Positions 23,031-38,000 of a DNA stretch of 64,000 nucleotides are shown one piece after another. Numbering within the stretch: position 1 is the stretch's first letter; every line of letters starts with the position of its first letter. The translations under genes were made by a program, and so were the position numbers. Under the pieces are notes generated by a model. The model did no database searches, had not been told where the DNA came from, and saw only the letters and a program-made list of their open reading frames with translations. Source of the DNA: Archivesica marissinica (lineage: Eukaryota > Mollusca > Bivalvia > Venerida > Vesicomyidae). The DNA is taken from assembly GCA_014843695.1 (NCBI GenBank), contig CM026390.1, positions 58,150,543 to 58,214,542 on the forward strand. The letters run 5' to 3'.

Positions 23031-26000
23031 GTAAGTACCGCTCTAATAATATTACTTATTACTATTTCGCGTAGTGTCTGAGTACATTTCCTAAAGGCCC
23101 TGTCACACATACATGTTTCGCATGTCGTTCCTTGGACGTTGTTGAGGTTCGTTAGTAACATTTAATGTGGTCAGGACGCATACAATTTAATGCCACCACT
23201 GGCTTGTCTGCCATGCATCAGCAAGCTCAAAGCGTGACTTCTCTGCGAAGTTAAATCCCGTCATTTGTCCGTTCACGGAGAGTCCATATCGTCCTTACCA
23301 CGTTTCTATGAGTTCAAAGCACGTCATCCATTGCGTCCACATAGACATATAATAGTGAGATAACGGCATATATGAAGGGGACACAGGGGAGACGCGCATT
23401 CCTCGTGCATGCACATCCTTACAGTTGTTACAACGTTGCTCCCGTCTGTTTCCTGGTTGTCTGTACGTCAATACCATTCGAGTAGCGTTCGTACGGAGTT
23501 CACATCTAGTCCTTACCCCGTTCAGGCCAGAGTGCAGAAGGTCGACGTTTGTTTTGAGAAGTACACTCAAATTTGGTCTGTCACGCCTACATGTATGGCA
23601 TTCGTATCACGACCTAGACAACTGAATTAAACGTGTCCGTAAATCTACATAACACTGTCAACAAACAACCGAATGTTTCCGACATCTAACCGACATTTAA
23701 CCGGTCCATGATTACCAGCTCCGAAAGCATAACATTCTAGAAGTACTAGACTCGTTCTCAATTAAACACACTGTGAACGCTAATTGAGAAGAATCGTGGG
23801 AGAATAACCCTTCGAGGCACAATACATTCAACTTGGAAGCGCTGCCATTGCACAATCAAATTCAAACACAACTAAATGTGTCTTAATAGCAAATCGTCAA
23901 CAAGGAGTGTTCTAGAATATGTACAAGTAGTTCACTAAATAGCTGTGTAGAATTCTTGGAAATTCAAGATCAGTCAACGGAATGCATTTCTTCCCAACTA
24001 TCTCAGGCTGATACTATTCAACACAATTCGCATAGTTAAACATTCATACCGTTTTTAAAACATATACATGTCCTTTATTTTTATTATTCTTTTAAATCTA
24101 CTCACCCTTATTATTCCTCATTTTGCTACCCGATAATTACGTATTGTTTACGTACATCGATCTATTTTTGTCAATGAACATACTTTTTCCCCCAGAAAGA
24201 TATCCACCAAACATTTCACAATAAATGTTTTTTGGTCCGAAATATTCATAGTTTGATGGAATATAGCTATATTCTAGACTACATGTGTATTATTAAAATC
24301 GATTACAATCGAATCATGATTGTACGAATGATGCTAATTCACTATGAGTAGTATTATTATTGTTAATGTGTTAAGAAATCATTGTAATCTATGTTGAATG
24401 TGGAATAAAAAATAAATTAAAAAGACAAAACATTTTCATACCACAACTATAAATATAGATTCACAAACACTCATAATACAATGTGTGTATTACAAATTGG
24501 TTATGGTTTTGAGCATGATGTATATCATGCTCGTTTCAACTTTAAAGCGTTACTACATCGGTGAAGACGCAAACTTCTGCATAATGTATTGTCCTATTAT
24601 ATCGTATAATTTCCTCCCGAATGTTTGCCTCAAAACTGAGTATTTCAACTAATAAACAAACGTCGTATACGCTGTATGTTAACAGGACAGAATAATATAA
24701 ATAGGGTCGATATCCATGCGTAATACAACTCGTGTACTGAATAACACGATTTATTGTACACACATACCGTTATATCTCACATATGTACATATGCATATTT
24801 ATTTGTAGACTAATCTTAGTTAAATTATCTCAAAACGACATTATCTCGCGTTTAGTACTGACTCCGACGACAAACAAACGCCACTTCAGGAGAATGGATG
24901 ACCGTTATTTGAAACCCTACTTTCAATTTTAAAAGTGTGTAGACCACAAACACACTGTTTATTGATTTAATGTTAGTGTTCGAATGTATTCGGAAGAATG
25001 TGTAGTAGAAAATGCATTTATACGTGAATAAATACATTTTGTTTGCTTTTTGCGACGCAATGTCGCTTTAAACTAAACGAACTTAACAAATTGAATTAGC
25101 AGTGCAGTAAAGGTGTCATTGATTCGACTGAAGTAGGTTAAGCGTTATGTAATTGAAGAATGTACTACACAGTAATTCGACATGTATTGCAATTACAACT
25201 ACTAAACTAGCCTGTGAACAGGCGTCGATATATTTTGCCTGGTCAGTCAAATAAATATATTTTAACACCGAGACCATTAATTGGGCCGTGTTGAGTTTCT
25301 GATCATATCAACTGTCATTTTGCCAGAAGTTAAAAAGTGAAAAATCGATAGACTGGCACCAAGGCTACTGCTACACCCATCTCTATAATGTGAGATTACT
25401 GATAACACACTGTGCTTTGCGGGGTAATTACCAATGCGAAGGTCATATTCCTGTTTTAAAAGACTGTAATTACCAATGCCAAGATCATATTCCTGTTTTA
25501 AAAGACTGTAATTATCAATGCCACGGTCATATTCCTGTTTTAAAAGACTGTAATTACCAATGCCAAGGTCATATTCCTGTTTTAAAAGACAGTACTTACC
25601 AATGCCACGGTTATATTCCTGTTTTAAAAGACTGTAATTACCAATGCCAAGGTCATATTCCTGTTTTAAAAGACAGTACTTACCAATGCCACGGTCATAT
25701 TCCTGTTTTAAAAGACTGTAATTACCAATGCCAAGGTCATATTCCTGTTTTAAAAGACTGTAATTACCGATGCCAAGGTCATATTCCTGTTTTAATGACT
25801 GTCACATTTACTAATTATTAGCGCAGTGGTTAGTTTGCTCGCTTCTCAGTAATGCAATCTGGGTTCGATACTTTGAGCGTGAAATATATGAGATGGTAAG
25901 ATATAGTCGCCACATTGGGTTTCGCCGGGTACTACAGTTTCTTCCCACATGAATGACAACACATATGTATTCATCAGCGTCAATGGGAATGTTTTAAAGT

Positions 26001-29000
26001 TATATTCTACTAAAAGGTATCGTCATTTAATTGTAACAAACAGAACAGAACAGAACATATTGTTTATTAGACTTAAGCATTACATAGCTCATCATCATAA
26101 CAATAAACAAGTTGAGTACAATGAAATAAAAGTCATAAATATATGAAGTGTTAAACTGATGGTAGATATACATGTTTCCAATGTGAGAGTGTTATGAGAG
26201 ATAGGAATTATCTCAGCATCTCTATTTTAATTCAATGTTATGTAGAGCAAATTAAAATGAAATTATCAAATGCTATTATATATCTGATGATGTACTTAGC
26301 AGAGCATGCTAGATAACCAGTAAATACAAGCCAGTATTATGGAACTAATGCATATTGACAAATAAATAATCGTATTTGTACTCTGCTATTCCTCGTTGCA
26401 TTCAGTTCTCTCTGTAACTGCATGTGCGTTTGTCTGTGGCACATCATAAGAGCAAAGAAACCAATGTACGTAAATCACTTTTAGCAAGTGTTATTAAAAT
26501 GTCTGGCTTGGTAGAATGGATACGTACATACATTGTGTAATTTCGTCTCTCTGTGCAGCAATATCCATCCAAAAAGAATCATTAGAAAAACTGCAATACG
26601 AGGCTGCTAGTAACAGGTCTAACACGTTCTGTTGTCATAGAACGGCTTTTAAACGAGATAGTGTGGGTGTCACTTTAGATCGACGTAAAATGCAAAAGTT
26701 AATATTAGTGTATAGAGACATGCATGGGTACATACCAGATTATCTTTCTGAATTAGTTCCTCCATCTATGCACGATAATTACCCCGTATAACTTGCTAGC
26801 TAACATACATTGTGTCACCGTTACAAGACGTTTAGAAATATACTCTAGATGAGTAGTTCCATCTTCTGTTAAGCTCTGGAATGAATTTGACAACGATATT
26901 CGCAACTCGCCCTCACTATCAAGCTTTAAATCAAACCTTAAAAGACATTTCAAACCACCACTTGTTCGAACATATTCTTTGATGAGTGAAAGAAGTTACT
27001 CAGTTTACCATGCTAGCATCAGAAACAAATGTAGTCATTTGAACGCTGATCTCTTTCGTAACCATGTACGTGATAACTTCTCCTGTGAATGTGGGAATGC
27101 TCGCGAAGATGCTGAACACTATGTGTTCCAATGTAATAGATACCGCCATCAAAGATACATCTTATTCCAATATACTCGAATTTTTCATCCTCTTAATACA
27201 AACAAACTCCTGTTTGATAGCGAAAATCACACTGCCGAAGAAAACGAATTTTTATTCCTTTTATATTCAGACATTTATAAAGCGCACTGAAAGATTCAAA
27301 CATGAATAACTATTATAATATTCCATTTTAAGAATCATTTCCATCATTCAAATTTTATCAAACGTTTATTAGTGGAAACCTTAATATCATTAATGACTGA
27401 TATTTAAAATCGATACTGCTCATACTGGTGCATTTATTGCGATATCTCTGTCTTTTTAACTTGACCGATATTGTTCTGAGGTTTCGGGGAGAGGCAATCA
27501 AGCAGCTTATTAGGGAAGCTATTATTTTTTTGCTCTCAATTCTTCTTTTTCCTTTTTAGTATTCTCTTAAACGTATCCCGTCATTTTCTTATTCAATCAA
27601 AACAATACTTTTCTTGAAAGACTTACTTATATTAGTACTACATACATCGGAACAAATTGATAGCAAATTTGACCTTTTGGAAAGGGGCTGTTGCTAATGT
27701 TTTCAAAACGTGTAGCCCAATCCATTTGCACTTTGAAATTGTCATGTATATGTATATGGATATTATCATGATTTATGTACGTTAATAATGTGACAGTAAT
27801 GTTATTAATGTGACAGTAATGTTATTAATGTGACAGTAATGTTATTGTGATTTGTAAACTGTATTCATCATTATGGAACAAGTTGAAATAAAATATTATT
27901 AAATTAGCAATATCCAGTGTGTAGTAAATTGGAAAGTAGCAACTCGTGTTCTACATGCACGTGGCTTAATTCCTTACATACTTACACGAAAAAAAAAAGT
28001 GTACACTTGGTCAAAGGGAACATTTTATACTTATATATAGAAGCAATAAATAAGCAAATTTAGTATCAAAATGAACAAAAATATATTGGCTACACGATGT
28101 GGTACTTTTAATTGAAATTTGATAATAATAACACTGTATTACGTGTGTATATAAGTATATGATTTCCCCTAAGTGCACACTTTCATTTTCGTTTGAGAAT
28201 AGTAATAATAGCCCAGTAATATGCATTTTAAAGAAACCAATGAACGAGAGCATAGATAAAGACGTTACTGGAGTATTTGATTGTTCTACAATACTAGAGG
28301 ACACAGAAAACGCACACCTACATTATATACTAGAGGACACAGAAAACGCACACCTACATTATATACTAGAGGACACAGAAAACGCACACCTACATTATAT
28401 ACTAGAGGACATAGAAAACGCACACCTACATTATATACTAGAGGACATAGAAAACGCACACCTACATTATATACTAGAGGACATAGAAAACGCACACCTA
28501 CATTATATACTAGAGGACATAGAAAACGCACACCTACATTATATACTAGAGGACATAGAAAACGCACACCTACATTATATACTAGAGGACATAGAAAACG
28601 CACACCTACATTATATACTAGAGGACATAGAAAACGCACACCTACATTATATACTAGAGGACATAGAAAACGCACACCTACATTATATACTAGAGGACAT
28701 AGAAAACGCACACCTACATTATATACTAGAGGACACAGAAAACGCACACCTACATTATATACTAGAGGACACAGAAAACGCACACCTACAGTATATACTA
28801 GAGGACATAGAAAACGCACACCTACATTATTGACAAGAGGACATAGAAAACGCACACCTACATTATATGCTAGAGTACACAGAAAACGCACACCTACATT
28901 ATATACTAGAAAACATAGAAAACGCACACCTACATTATATACTAGATGACATAGAAAACACACACCTACATTATATACTAGAGGATATAGAAAGCGCACA

Positions 29001-32000
29001 CCTACATTATTGACAAGAGGACATAGAAAACTCACACCTACATTATATACTAGAGGACATAGAAACCGCACGCTACATTATATACTAGAGGACATAGAAA
29101 ACGCACACCTACATTATATGATTATTATTACATGAACACGAAATACGAAGGATTCCATCAAATATATATCACATCTTTATTACAAAACACAAACAGAACA
29201 ACTAAACATATTCCAAAATGTTTAAAACTATGTATTTATATAGTTATTGTTTTTCATGTAAAAACACACTTATCCGAAGTGTGCGTTTTCTATGTCCTCT
29301 AGTATAGCTCGTGCTATTTCAGGATTTTTATTCGTATGCGTGTGGCGGGTTCACGACAGCACCTCAATTATCCTGGAATTCACCGAGGAAGAGAACGAAT
29401 CCAGACATCATTATACACAAACATTACCAGGTATTACTCGGTAAGTTGTGTGCAGATAGGTCCGGTTACTGCCCAGTATGATGTGTACAGACAACACCAA
29501 GTAGTCATGCATATATATTGTTAAAGATAATACCATGCCGGAGGTTATATTTGTCCAATCTCAAACTCAGTCTGAAGCTTCTGATTGGTTCAGCCGAGGC
29601 TAAATCTCAGATGTGCACAGACAGTAGCTTGTAATATATTTAAGCAACATATATAGAGTAATACGCATGTTCGATCCCCTGTCTGGTCCTAATACAATTA
29701 ACAGTCTTTCAGATGGGACTTTAAGCCGAGATCTTGTATCGGTTATGTACACCGTGCACGTAAAATAACTAGAGGAGACTCTGGAATGGGTCTCTGTCTG
29801 TATCATTGCACTATCCTCCATAAATCGAAAATGACTAATCTCTTTAGGAGGCGTCGCTCATATGGGCAACCGGTAGCCACGATAAATTAACGTAAAAACA
29901 ACACACTACTTGGTACTATCTCTGTTCCTTAATACATTACCAGGAACTACTAACGAACTCAGCACTAATTCATTATAGCACTAGTACATTAAAATGTTGG
30001 CAACATGTAGCATTTTGATATTCAGGGTACTAGTATTATCACAAAACAGTCATAACTAAGATGTTTCGCAAACCGCTGGGTCAGTAGTGATTCCCAGGGT
30101 AGATATTGATTTGATTGTTTTTATTTACGTGTATTCTGAGTTTGGCTGCACAGTGCGACATGTATCGTCAGAGGTCAAAGCGAACGCCGAGACGTGCCCG
30201 ACTGTGCGGTGCCGTATGTTGCGTGTTCCAATACAAATCGGTGCCACGTAGCGTAGCATCAGTGTCCAAGTAATTCGTGTTCATTGTCCATTTTATACTA
30301 TTCATGTATGTCTCTGCAGACGCATGGCACTATGTTATATGTGTCTGGAGTTTGCCATCTCTTATTGTAGATTCATTGTCTGAGGACATCCAACAAGCAG
30401 ATTCTAATGAAGTGAGGGTGATCAAGAGGTTGTATAAATCATGTGTTCAACGTAGAGACACATCACTTACACACGGTAAGGTGGACTGTCTGTAGAGATA
30501 CATCACTGTTGGGGTGTATCGTAGCAACTGATACAAGATATTGTAGGACGTAGAATTAGTGTATCCTTTCAGCAATCATCGTGCAATTTTGAGCTAACAA
30601 TATTATATACATATCTTCAAGTGAGTTTATGTAAATTTAATCACTGTCTAATTAATAGCATAAGCATAGCACGACTAAAATGATGTAAATAGATAAATCG
30701 CACTAGAGAACATAGAAAACGCACACTTCGGATAAGTGTCTTTTTGCATGAAAAACAATAACTATGTAAATACATAGTTTTAAACAATTTGGAATAGTTG
30801 TTGTTGTGCAGTTTGTGCTTTGTGATAAAGATGTGATATATCTTTGATGGAATATTTCGTATTTCGTGTTCATGTAATAATAATCATATAATGTAGGTGT
30901 GCGTTTTCTATGTCTTCTAGTATACAATACCGAAGTTACACACAAACATGTTAAGTAAAAGCATAAAGTAAAAATGTACTCAGCATAAAAAGTTGAATGC
31001 AGAATTGAATAGTTTTGCTATGTGAGCATAATTTAATATTTTATAACGTCATCTTTGTGAGAGACCTGTGGGATACGGCTACAATATCTGCCAGAAGAAC
31101 GTTGTGTGAAATCGTGGAATAAATCCCCCGTGCACATATATCCAACGATGAGAAGTCATATGACGTGTGTTATCCCAGACGCCTGACTCCATTAAATTGT
31201 TATTTGAGTGTGTTTTACGTTTATTTATCGTCGCTACCGGTTGCCCATATGAGCGACGCCTCCTGAAGAGATTAGTTATTTTAGATTTTGGAGGATAGTG
31301 CATGATACAGACAGAAACCCATTCCAGAATCTCCTCTAGTTCTTTTACATGCACGGTGTACAGCACCGACACGAGACCTCTGTTTAACATCCCATCTGAA
31401 AGACTGTTAATTGTATTAGGGTGAGCGGGGGATCGAACATGCAATCCCTGGATTGTTATTTGAGATCATCAAACTGACATATATCTTATCTTATTTTATA
31501 ACAACGTCGTTATATGCAGTTGTTCTCTGTTAGTGGCCCGCAATTCGCACATGCTTTTGAACACACCATCGCTGTTACTCAATGTTATTAACATTTTCTG
31601 AGAACAAACTTAATTGACCTAATTGACTGAAGTAATTACAACAAATGCCTTTTTTCGGCAGTCGTAGATTAGGATTAGGAAAGGTATGTAATAAATGAAC
31701 CACATGGTCCGTAGCAAATTCTTCTTTATTGCAAAGTTTGGGCAAAGTCCTATATCTCTCTGAGGTTGTTGGAGTAAATCAAATTGCTCTGGAGACACAC
31801 CTATAGAAAGTTGTTTTTATCGTATGTGTACGCGACTTATATGAAGTATTTCTTGGGAATTGTTCACGAGAGTATATAAATTCCCCTTTGTCCGTCCGTT
31901 AACCCATCTGTCTGTTCGTCTGTCAGTCGGACTGTTTATCAGACAATGTCCAGGTTTCGAGATCAGTGTGCTTACCGGAAAGAAAGTAGTTAAAGGCATG

Positions 32001-35000
32001 TACAAATGTAACATACAGTCAAACCTGTGTTAGTGGTCACCTCTATTAAGCAGCCAACCTGTATTAAGCAGCTAGTTTCCAGATTCCCAATATGCTGATT
32101 TATTATACATTTGACCTCTATTAAGCAGCCACCTGTGCTAAGTAGCCACTTTCTGAGATTCCTTTGGCTGGATGCTTAAGACAGGTTTTACTGTATATAT
32201 CATAAGACAATAATGTTTGTAAAATATAAATGCTTGAATATCTTTGCATAGTTAACGGCCGATGTACACTATATTTTCAGTGTGGGATATTATTGATTGC
32301 TTGGGAGGTTTTGAATTCGGTTCATCACATATGACGAGAAGGCTAGACCTCACGACATTGTTGTCCGAAGTCAACCTGAATTACGGAATATCGCCATTGT
32401 TTCAGATAGAGGTTCGTAAAGGTGGAAAAGTCATGGTAAGTTGAATAACTAACCACACTTGCGTCCCTATTTATTAACAATGTCCAAATATATTGCAGTA
32501 AAATCTGTGATATATTTATTCACAATATCAAAATAGATTGCAGTAAAGTCTTTTATATAATATTTATTCACAATGTCCAAATAGATTGCAGTAAAATCTT
32601 TTATATAATATTTATTCACAATGTCCAAATAGATTGCAGTAAAATCTATTATATAATATTTATTCACATTATCCAAATATATTGCAGTAAAATATATTAT
32701 ATAATATTTATTCACAATGTCCAAATAGATTGCAGCAAAATATATTATATAATATGTATTCACAGTGTCCACATTGATCGTGTAGTACAATAGTGTGCAA
32801 TGGGCTCTGTCTACGACAGACTATGCCATCGTACCAATAAGATCCCGATCGTCAAACACGTAAACATTATGGTCGGTTTGATTTGTGCATTCAATGGTAT
32901 ATCAAATACATTGATAATTTGTGTTTTAAAAATATTTCTAAACCGGATATAAAATCACATTACAAGACCTTTGGTATTTTGGAAGCAATCTCTCCTGTTT
33001 ATTTTGAGACATGACAATGAAATGGGTCAGAATAACTGATGCAGCATGATACTGCCTGATTACTGCTGCAGCACTGTCTGTGTACTTCTATATCACTGTC
33101 TGGGTATAGTTAACACTCTGGACTGGTAATCCAGGAATCGCAGGTTCGATCCCCCGTCTATTCTTAATAATATTAACAGTCTTTCAGATGTGACTTTAAA
33201 CCGTCGGTGCTTTACATTGTACACGTACAAGAACCAGAGGAGACTCTGGAATTGGTCTCTGTCTGTATCATTGCACTATCCTCCAAAATTCTAAAAGGAC
33301 TAATCTCTTCATGAGGCGTCGCGCATATGGGCAACCGGTAGTGACGATAAATAAACGTAATACACACACACACACACTAACACAAACACACACACAAACA
33401 CACACACACACACACACACATAAACACACACACGTCGTAACGTACTTCCGCACAAACACACACTTTAATATTGGAGTATTACATTAAATCCTATGCGTAA
33501 ATGTACGAACTTAATAATTTTAATTAGTAAGATCGTGTTATATATATAAGTGTGTGTAATATATAAACCCAAGCTGATCAATAATAGTTCGTCGATACGC
33601 GTATGGGATCGTTTTCGGCTTATATGACTATACATATTGGTAGTAAACAATGCATAATAGACATATGAATTTATTTCATCGAGTGATCACCAATATTTGA
33701 GGAAAAACATATTTCGGTGATTACAAGATGATTTGAAATCCACTCAGACATTAAGAAACACAAATATTTATCTTTTGAGATTTCCAATGGTATTAGCTAA
33801 TATCTTTGTTATTCATTTTAACTCTTCCTGCTGGATGCCTCATTTCACTACAATACATAACATGGTTAGACGAAAGTTCGTAACAAAACAAAAGTACCTT
33901 ATCATTTCTACTTGCGGTAAATATTGAGAACGACAGACAAAACAAAGTCATTAGAACAACTATTTTATAACTACAATGGAACTGTTCATGATTGTCAGCA
34001 AATAGCTAAGATACAAACTACATCATTACATCCAACCGCGGAGGAATACGAAACACAAGCTATGGGAATGAAAATTCCATCTTCCAATGTTTCAATGCGG
34101 TGAAAAACAGTTGACTGAAAAAACTCAATCATTCATTGGAAAGCAAATAGTCAGTAATAGTAATTACTAATGTAGTTAGTAATAATCCGACTTCTCCAGA
34201 GACAGAAACTGTTATTGAAGTTGAAGTGGTCCTGGGTTTTTACGATGGTGGCTTTACGTAGTGACGAGGCTTGAGTTCAACAGTAAATCGCTTATTGTAA
34301 CACTAATTAAGCAATGAAACTAAAACGATGGTCGTAATTGCATTAGCAATGTCAAGGTCGCTGGGACGATACCTCCGTTGAAGCTCACATTATCTCATTT
34401 ACTGTGCGCGACGGGTCTGTCGTCCCTTGTGATTATCAGGCAGCTACTAATTAGGCTGCATACAATTCCATATATTTCTGAATACGTGTTTCTGTGCACA
34501 TATATGTGCATGTAGTAACGTCAGTCTGACTCGGTCATGTCCATCAGTACCGCCGATAATTCCGTGATTACGTCCCAATTAGGATGCGACAGTAAAAGTC
34601 CGGAATCCTGATTGTTGGTAACAAAAGGATCGGGCACAATTTAGAACTTTCTGTCGTTTCCTCATTTCAGTTTCACAAAAAAAATTCCAAATCCCGTTCA
34701 ACATGTTATTGCTTTTCAGTGCGGGTTTGATAAAAGTTGAAAGGTGTGTGCAACCAATATCATCTAATGAGTCTGTGCATTTTGCTATGGCGCTTTTTTT
34801 GTTATTGCGAGCATTGTCATCAACATTATTATCAATTTTAAACTCGGGCGTACAAGACTGAAGTCTGGATGCCTGTATGTCGTTCTGTCATCTCTCTGGA
34901 CACACGAACATGTATTTGACTTCAGCTCCCAGGGATCATCAATGTGGAATTCTGTCACTGAAAATGTAATGGTAAACATTAGTCAACCAGAGAAAACACA

Positions 35001-38000
35001 TCATAGTACTACATTCTAAAGCTGGAGCATATTGTCATATCCATGGTCAGGCTGGGTGAGAATGCACTAATCCCATATACATGTGCTGAGCCGACATCCG
35101 TTACCGGTATATCAAAGTCGGTTATGTCGCATTCTCCGGTTATCTCGAAGTCCATTTCAGACACTATCATTTTACATATAGCTGGCTCCGTTGATATCGA
35201 ATTTCGTTAAGTCGAATTTTTCGTTATATCAAGTTATATTATCTGCTAACTTTAATTCCTAAAATTAATCGGCATTTTGTATGTATACGCAACGAAGGAA
35301 TTTACTGTGGATAAATCTGCAATAATCATGGTTTAGTGCATGACGGCAAACGTGACGTTATTTTTGTGACGTCACTTACGCTTTATAAAAAATAACACAA
35401 ACTATCTTTGCGGATTTTTTAAGATTTATATATTTTGGTCATGTTAGAAACGAAATGATATTTGAATTTTGTTATTTATAGTCGAATATAACATAGTTTA
35501 TCATTCTGAGCGCCGATATTAACCATTTAATTCTACGACACGTGTGGTTAATTCCAACGTGCCAGAACTCCAAACCATGTTTTATTCGTTAATAAATAAC
35601 TGAAAGACAAATATTATATCTTAAGATAAGCATACGACATTGCGTGTACAGACTAATTCAAAATAAGTGAGTTAATAAAGCTCATCTAGGTTAAGTGAAC
35701 TAATTAAACTAACCTTTTAGTTTAATCATATTTTATTGTATATGTATACATAAATACAATCACAATCATACAGGTATTACATACATACACAAATGGGTTG
35801 GACCACACGTTATAACAACATTAGATTCGGTCCTCCCCATAACTAACAAACTAACCTTTAGTCACTATGTAAACATGTACGGATGTTCCGGAATATGGAT
35901 TTGAGATAGTGGGTATATTTAAATAGAACAGCACGTTGGCTGTCAAAGGACTTATCTGTATCAGTGATAGTCATTCAAAGTCAACGTACCCTTGCATACA
36001 TGTCTATCAATAATATTAAATAGTTTCTGAAATATCAATGCAAATTAATGATAAAAACATCTCTAAAGACAAGCATGAACTTAAGCGTAATGAAACAGGA
36101 AGTGAGTTCACACCCATAATTACACAAGAGGGTTGTTGTGTTGTATATACCACACAGCATGCTTACTGCATGTGATCACTTTGCTTACATATATTGGTGC
36201 AGTGTGGGAACAGGCTTTGATATATTTAGCCAAGTCTGTCATATAAATATATTTATTGAACACCCAAACCATTAATTGAGCCACATTTAATGTACATGGA
36301 ATACAAAACGTGACACATCGACAGACTGGAACCAGGGTCTCTTTGATTGCAAGCCAGGCTATTAATGGTGCGCAGGTCATTGTCATTTAAAATAATTGCA
36401 AAATCACCGTTTACCACTGGTCTTATTAATTATCACACACACACGCACACACACGCACATTGCTGGACTGGTAATCCAGGGATCGCAGGTTCGATCCCCC
36501 GTCTGACCCTAATAAAATTAACAGTCTTTCAGATGGGACGTTAAACCGAGGTCTCGTGTCGGTGCTTTACAGCGTGCACGTAAAAGAACCAGAGGAGACT
36601 CTGGAATGGGTCTCTGTCTGTGTCATGCACTATCCTCCAAAATCTAAAATGACTAATAGCTTCAGGAGGCGTCGCACATATGGGCAACCAGTAGCGACGA
36701 TAAATAAACGTGACCCCCCCCCCAAAAGTAATCACAAATACGACTAGGTCCTATATGGCCTCACGTGTATACTGTTTCGCGCATGCGTACCAGTGGAACT
36801 TAATAATGTGTTCGCCGTTTTCATAGATATTATGCGAGCCCACGTCCTATTTTCCATATAGCTGATCTATATGAGAATTGGTTTCATTATGGAACCGGTA
36901 TAGACAGCTTAACTAAGGTAACTGCATTTATAACATTTATTATATGTCTCACGAGTGACGTATACATTGAATGTGTTATTTCTGCTATAATGTCACATTA
37001 CCTTTACATCGCTGTTCTGTTTAAACACACTTACTCATGCATGTTTAAAGCTATCAAAACAAAACTTTCCACACCGTACCTTCTTATAAAATGATTAAAT
37101 ATGTGAAAGGTAGTTTTGTTTCAGCGGGCCAATGTGATCACTGCGATACAACAGTGTATATACACATTGATGCTTATATTACAATATACATACACTTTGA
37201 TATATTACTATTTACATACACATTGGAAATTACACTACAATATACATACACTTTGATATATTACTATTTACATACACATTGGAAATTACACTACAATATA
37301 CATACACTTTGATATATTACTATTTACATACACATTGGAAATTACACTACAATATACATACACTTTGATATATTACTATTTACATACACATTGGAAATTA
37401 CACTACAATATACATACACTTTGATATATTACTATTTACATACACATTGGAAATTACACTACAATATACATACACTTTGATATATTACTATTTACATACA
37501 CATTGAAAATTACACTACAATATACATACACTTTGATATATTACTATTTACATACACATTGAAAATTACACTACAATATACATACACATTGATATATTAC
37601 AATTTACATACACATTGATATATTACAATTTACATACACATTGATATATAACAAATTACATACACATTGATATATAAAAATGTACATACACATTGATATA
37701 TAACAAATAACATACACATTGATATATTACAATTTACATACACATTGATATATTACAATTTACATACACATTGATATATAAAAATTTACATACACATTGA
37801 TATACTACAATTTACATACACATTGGTATATAAAAAGAACATACACATTGATATATTAGAATTTACATACACATTGATATATTACAATTTACATACACAT
37901 TGATATATTACAATTTACATACACATTGATATATAACAATTTACATACACATTGATATATTAGAATTTACATACACATTTATATATCAGAATTTACATAC

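Noticed and set aside
30297..30370. Upstream extension of M13 exon c using the acceptor at 30319 (DAWHYVICVWS)
   Set aside because: It resembles DFYxYxCGxW at first sight and would fit after DPCT, but the phase does not join exon a. The true DFYSYACGGF segment is in exon b at 29323, so the extension is not needed. It remains a possible minor in-frame alternative acceptor.
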